NCBI GenBank assembly: GCA_031292555.1
Contig: JARLGV010000052.1
Location: 1 to 37,194 of the forward strand
DNA: 37,194 nt
From: Fimbriimonas sp.
Lineage (GTDB): Bacteria > Armatimonadota > Fimbriimonadia > Fimbriimonadales > Fimbriimonadaceae
Direction: 5' to 3'
This document shows, in pieces, positions 34,701 through 37,194 of the stretch. Numbering within the stretch: position 1 is the stretch's first letter; every line of letters begins with the position of its first letter. A program made the position numbers and the translations under genes. A model generated the notes under the pieces. It saw only the letters and a list, made by a program, of their open reading frames with translations. It searched no databases and was not told the origin of the DNA.

Positions 34701-34799
34701 AAGGTTACGCATAAGAAGGTGACGAGTTCGACTTCAGTCTCGATTGCCGCAAGCCTTGGGCAGGCTTCCGTTACAACAACGTTGACGGTGACACCATGA
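31710..34799 (+). CDS. Secreted sedolisin-type (S53) serine protease with five Ig-like repeats
   Basis: About 1029 residues. A signal-like segment (RRILVVLLDLGFVAAASTG) is followed by a pro-kumamolisin activation domain (about 40-180; DYRKFITPEQIGQRFG) and the S53 catalytic domain (about 190-550). The catalytic set is E277 and D281 (AECDIDIQ), the oxyanion residue D357 (ASGDWGAQG) and nucleophile S461 (WGGTSCSSP). The end of the domain has the calcium-site pattern VFHDITAGGNGW and ATGWDTATGWG. Sedolisins are acid-active endopeptidases that cut off their own propeptide. From 33376 on, five Ig-like repeats of about 91-97 residues follow. The start is uncertain: ATG 31710, 31719 or 31662, all in frame and none with a clear ribosome binding site. 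The stop overlaps the next ATG (ATGA at 34796-34799). Confidence 0.9.
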   Translation: MTAMTVHRRILVVLLDLGFVAAASTGATQVHWHALEQPAPRAAIASKAIGMKDSKELLHISIALPYRDAAGMQRFVDSVSNPRSPDYRKFITPEQIGQRFGLALSDVKRVTDYLGSQGISIRLVGKNRLSILADATVAQAQHAFHVTIEEFSSTAPGAQGPVHCFSTTTAPSVPASLAKLVSYIGGLENFNRPVPTDALTPDQFRTLYSIAPLYSKGYQGQGRTVAISNWVTYGLFNVPLEYGHWNLPTPPNGVGKNVKVVSVDGSNGNVSSGAQAECDIDIQAVLAMAPLCNLILYDNAYNSDIIGVLTQEADDNLADLVSESYAWNGPTPMFVAAHNLHLAMSAQGITYICASGDWGAQGAVNLYYPDEDPEVLSVGGTSVWTDTPGNRTSEVVWGGSGGGWAPNADPFNVRPAYQTGVGLPANVTYRLFPDVALDADPGTGYIIYLNGYLEAGWGGTSCSSPTVAGGLAACEQLIIACGGLPADGVGNRRFGRIQDLLYSLNGDPTVFHDITAGGNGWLPDGTASNATTGWDTATGWGTLLFSGLAARVLNYPPIAALSVSPPTVAGGSNATGTVTFASAVGASNTTLYLSSNNPLATVPASLSISTGSTSATFQVVTQGVLSPQTVTISASFAGSTQSAVLNVIPGTLQSLSIAPKAVVGGTGAVGTVTLSGEAASGGATVSLSSNNSAVSVPSSVVIAAGTTSGTFSVTTVGQSTAVSATIIATLGGASANATLTVNPAVLTGVSVSPNPVTGGNASTGTVSLSGPAPPGGDVVTLAATNATVPSTITIPAGTSSGTFAVTTKPVTSSVVATISATLGVVTKSSSLTVQTPVLSGVSLSPSSVVGGGKSVVTGTVSLSGPAPTPGITVALASSNTKLATVPATVKILAGKSSISFTVTHRAVASTQTVAITAKAGTVTQQATLTLQPPSLVSLSISPSTVKGSSTVAVTGTVTISGPSPTGGVIVKLSSSAALVAGVPASVTIPAGKSSATFKVTHKKVTSSTSVSIAASLGQASVTTTLTVTP
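33376..34796 (+). repeat. Five Ig-like repeats in the sedolisin gene
   Basis: Units begin near 33379, 33664, 33942, 34216 and 34507, 273-291 bp apart. Each reads LxxLSISP-xxVxGG-xxTGTVxLSGPAP-xGG-xxVxLSSxN-xxxVP-xxVTIPAGxSSxTFxVTT. The repeats are diverged in DNA but close in protein. They are the same type as those in the genes at 24316 and 34796. Confidence 0.85.
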
Positions 34800-37194
34800 G
34801 ATCTTCACTCGCATTACGATCCTGCATTTGGGTCGGAGTATTCGGTGCTGCGGCACTGATGTCGGCAGACGCTCAATCCTATTGGGCTTACTCCGATCTC
34901 CACGATTTTGGCGGTCAGATCAAGAACACCACAGGCAAGGTTGGCGCCGATGGAGCCGGCCCTTGGACGAACATCACGTTCGACACGGCGGGCAACATGT
35001 ACGGCACGGCCGCTTACGGCGGGCCAAATGGGCGTGGTCTGCTGTGGGAGATTACCAAGGCGGGAGCGTATATCGACCTCCACGATTTCGGGGGCGCCGT
35101 CACGAATGCCAACGGCACCTCGGGACCCGATGGAGAAACTCCGTATGGTGGAATCACATTCGACTCAGCCGGCAACATGTACGGCACCACGCTGTTTGGC
35201 GGGCCCTACGGCAACCCGGCCGGATACAGCGGGATCGTATGGGAACTCACCAAAGCGGGCAAATACGTCGACCTACACGATTTCGGCGGTTGGACGACGA
35301 TCGCCAACGGATCGGGCGGCCCTGATGGAGGGAATCCCTGCGGCGGCGTGGCGATCGATTCATCCGGCAATCTGTACGGAACCGCCAGCGCAGGCGGCCC
35401 CTACGATCAGGGCATGGATGGAGCAGGCATGGTGTGGGAGATCACCAAAGGCGGCAACTACCTAGACTTGCACGATTTCGGTGGAACGGTCACAAATGCC
35501 AATGGTTCCCAAGGCGCGGACGGCTATATGACCTATGCCGGAGTGACCTTGGATTCGGCTGGAAACCTGTATGGCACGACGAGCAAGAGCGGACCGTACG
35601 GTGGAGGAGTCGTTTGGGAGATCACCAAGGCGGGGGGCTACGTCGATCTCCACGATTTTGGGTCTACGATTTCAACGGCCGGAGGGCCTAACGGTCCGGA
35701 TGGAATGGGCTCCTATGGCTCGGTAACGCTCGACGGGTCAGGCAACCTGTTTGGGACGACGGTCTCAGGCGGGGCGAACGGGATTGGAATGATCTGGGAA
35801 TTGACGACCGGCGGAAAGTATGTCGATCGGCACGATTTTGGCGGCTCGGTCCCCACTGCTTCGGGTGGCCAAAGCCGTGACGGGCAGTTCCCGTATTGCG
35901 GCGTGTCATTCGATGGCTCTGGAAATATGTACGGCACAACCGCATACGGCGGCGCTAACCAATGGGCTGGCTATTCGAGCGGGATCGTCTGGGAGATTTC
36001 AAAGAATGGGTCTTATTTGGACCTGCACGATTTTGGAGGGTCTGTAGCATCGGCAAGCGGATCCCAGGCGCAGGACGGAACTCGTCCCTGGTATGGTGTG
36101 ACCCTCGATCCGTCCGGCAACCTGTACGGAGTGGCAGCCTACGGTGGTGCCAACGGAGAGGGCTTGAGCGGCGGTTCGGGGGTGGTTTGGGCACTTATCC
36201 AGACCCCGCTTCAATCGCTGTCGATCGCGCCTTCTGCCGTGCTCGGAGGCGACAAGGCGACGGGCACGATCACCCTGGGCATCGCGGCGCCATGGAATGG
36301 GTTGACGATTCCCTTGTTGTCCGGCAGTCCCAATGCAATCGTGCCGGGAACGGTGAAAGTGGCCTCGGGCGCCACGACGGGGACCTTCTCGGTGGACACG
36401 TCGCCGGTGGATAGCTCGTCGACCGTGACGATTTACGCCGGTGTCGGCGTCGCACAGAGATCTGCCACCGTGACGATCAATCCGCCTACGCTCTCCTTGC
36501 TTGCCTTGAATCCGGTGAGCATCGGCGGGGGTGGTACCGGCACCGGTACAGTCACTCTCACGGGGCCGGCGGGGCCAACTGGAGTGTCGGTGACGATTAC
36601 TTCATCCAGCGCTTCGGCGATCGTGCCATCCATAGCGATCGTGCCGACCGGCAAATCGTCCGGCACGTTTACATTGACGACCCAAGCAGTCGGCGTGCCG
36701 ACGAGCGCCAAGATCACGGCGACGTTGGGCGGGGTTCAGCAATCGGCAACCATCTCGCTAACGGTCGCGAGCCTGGCTGGAGTCAGCGCAAGCCCGTCCA
36801 CACTTGCCGGAGGTAACCCGTGCAACGGCTTGGTTGCCCTGACCGCCGATGCGTTCACCGGTGGGTTCCAGGTCGTGCTTTCGAGTAGCGATCTCACGGT
36901 GTCGGTGCCGAAATCGGTGACGGTTACAGCCGGATCGGATTCGGCGGCTTTCGCGGTGACATCAAAGCCGGTGTCGACCAGGAAGTCGGTCACGATCATG
37001 GCCAAGAGCGGATTGGTGAGCAAGACGACGGTTCTGACGCTTGTCCCTCCTGTGCTCGTATCTCTGGCATTCAGTCCAGCCCAGATCAGCGCCGGCGGAA
37101 CGTCGACGGGAACGCTGACGATCTCCGGCCCGGCGCCCGCGTCCGGAATGATCGTGACTCTGCATAGCTCTTCTTCGAAGCTGACTTTGCCGCC
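34796..37194 (+). CDS. Secreted GloVer beta-repeat protein with Ig-like repeats (3' end beyond window)
   Basis: At least 799 residues, running off the right edge in an open frame. A signal peptide (MRSSLALRSCIWVGVFGAAA, cleavage near ADA/QS at about 26) is followed by tandem repeats with GxTFDSAGNMYGT, GGPxGxG, VWEITKAGxYxDLHDFGG. These match the GloVer repeat (TIGR03803, 'choice-of-anchor tandem repeat'), normally seen in secreted surface proteins and thought to form a beta-propeller- or solenoid-like structure. Six full units of 60 or 65 residues are present. From about 36200 four Ig-like repeats follow (LQSLSIAPSAVLGGDKATGT and so on), the last cut by the window. It is coupled to the sedolisin gene by ATGA, so the two proteins are made together. 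Function unknown; it may be a surface binding partner or scaffold. Confidence 0.88.
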   Translation, partial: MRSSLALRSCIWVGVFGAAALMSADAQSYWAYSDLHDFGGQIKNTTGKVGADGAGPWTNITFDTAGNMYGTAAYGGPNGRGLLWEITKAGAYIDLHDFGGAVTNANGTSGPDGETPYGGITFDSAGNMYGTTLFGGPYGNPAGYSGIVWELTKAGKYVDLHDFGGWTTIANGSGGPDGGNPCGGVAIDSSGNLYGTASAGGPYDQGMDGAGMVWEITKGGNYLDLHDFGGTVTNANGSQGADGYMTYAGVTLDSAGNLYGTTSKSGPYGGGVVWEITKAGGYVDLHDFGSTISTAGGPNGPDGMGSYGSVTLDGSGNLFGTTVSGGANGIGMIWELTTGGKYVDRHDFGGSVPTASGGQSRDGQFPYCGVSFDGSGNMYGTTAYGGANQWAGYSSGIVWEISKNGSYLDLHDFGGSVASASGSQAQDGTRPWYGVTLDPSGNLYGVAAYGGANGEGLSGGSGVVWALIQTPLQSLSIAPSAVLGGDKATGTITLGIAAPWNGLTIPLLSGSPNAIVPGTVKVASGATTGTFSVDTSPVDSSSTVTIYAGVGVAQRSATVTINPPTLSLLALNPVSIGGGGTGTGTVTLTGPAGPTGVSVTITSSSASAIVPSIAIVPTGKSSGTFTLTTQAVGVPTSAKITATLGGVQQSATISLTVASLAGVSASPSTLAGGNPCNGLVALTADAFTGGFQVVLSSSDLTVSVPKSVTVTAGSDSAAFAVTSKPVSTRKSVTIMAKSGLVSKTTVLTLVPPVLVSLAFSPAQISAGGTSTGTLTISGPAPASGMIVTLHSSSSKLTLP
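34901..36040 (+). repeat. GloVer coding repeats, 180/195-bp period
   Basis: The codons for HDFG start at 34901, 35081, 35276, 35471, 35651, 35831 and 36026. Spacings are 180, 195, 195, 180, 180 and 195 bp: units of 60 or 65 residues, the extra five lying in the GGPYG loop. All keep reading frame. Confidence 0.88.
36205..37194 (+). repeat. Ig-like repeats in the GloVer gene, cut by the window edge
   Basis: Units begin near 36210, 36490, 36775 and 37057, about 280 bp apart. The sequence type (SIAPSAVLGGDKATGTITL, then LLALNPVSIGGGGTGTGTV) matches the sedolisin repeats. The fourth unit is incomplete. Confidence 0.82.

Overview
The window looks like a piece of a GC-rich bacterial chromosome, most likely from Armatimonadota (Fimbriimonadia-like). 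The main clue is the pseudopilin at 15845-16696, whose start (FTLIELLVVIAIIAILAA followed by FPVFAQAKFAAKK) is a form abundant in that phylum. The secreted Ig-repeat and GloVer-repeat proteins, the AAA/WD40 protein and the GC-rich hairpin repeats between genes fit too. The assignment is inferred from memory of protein families, not from a database search. No rRNA, tRNA, CRISPR array or intact insertion sequence was seen.

Region 1 (1-9968) is almost all on the minus strand. It holds a 55-bp tandem repeat, a TIM-barrel sugar isomerase/epimerase, a small membrane protein, a BlaI-type repressor coupled to a very large M56 sensor peptidase with three operator-like palindromes in front, a secreted polysaccharide deacetylase, a large GH2 enzyme and a YciI-like protein. 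Region 2 (10017-14660) is a sugar ABC importer operon (binding lipoprotein and two permeases, no ATPase) followed by hairpin repeats and a cellulase-superfamily hydrolase on the other strand. Together regions 1 and 2 describe polysaccharide breakdown, sugar uptake and envelope remodelling.

Region 3 (14768-19923) holds a Phd/VapC-type toxin-antitoxin pair, a 58-residue CsrA homologue with a leader hairpin that resembles a CsrA site, a divergent pseudopilin with a small lipoprotein, a TPR-sulfotransferase and DNA polymerase IV. Region 4 (20138-25011) holds a DUF5658-like membrane protein, a secreted or membrane-anchored protein of unknown role, mannitol-1-phosphate 5-dehydrogenase, a PH-like membrane protein and a secreted protein with two Ig-like repeats.

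Region 5 (25025-31540, minus) holds a glycyl radical enzyme closely resembling trans-4-hydroxy-L-proline dehydratase (HypD) with its radical-SAM activase, then a STAND-like AAA/transmembrane/WD40 protein. Region 6 (31710 to the right edge, plus) is a translationally coupled pair of secreted proteins: a sedolisin-type (S53) protease with five Ig-like repeats, and a GloVer beta-repeat protein that carries the same Ig-like repeats and runs off the window.

The items most worth following up are the csrA leader, the HypD locus in a lineage usually seen as aerobic, and the shared Ig-repeat family that links three secreted proteins.
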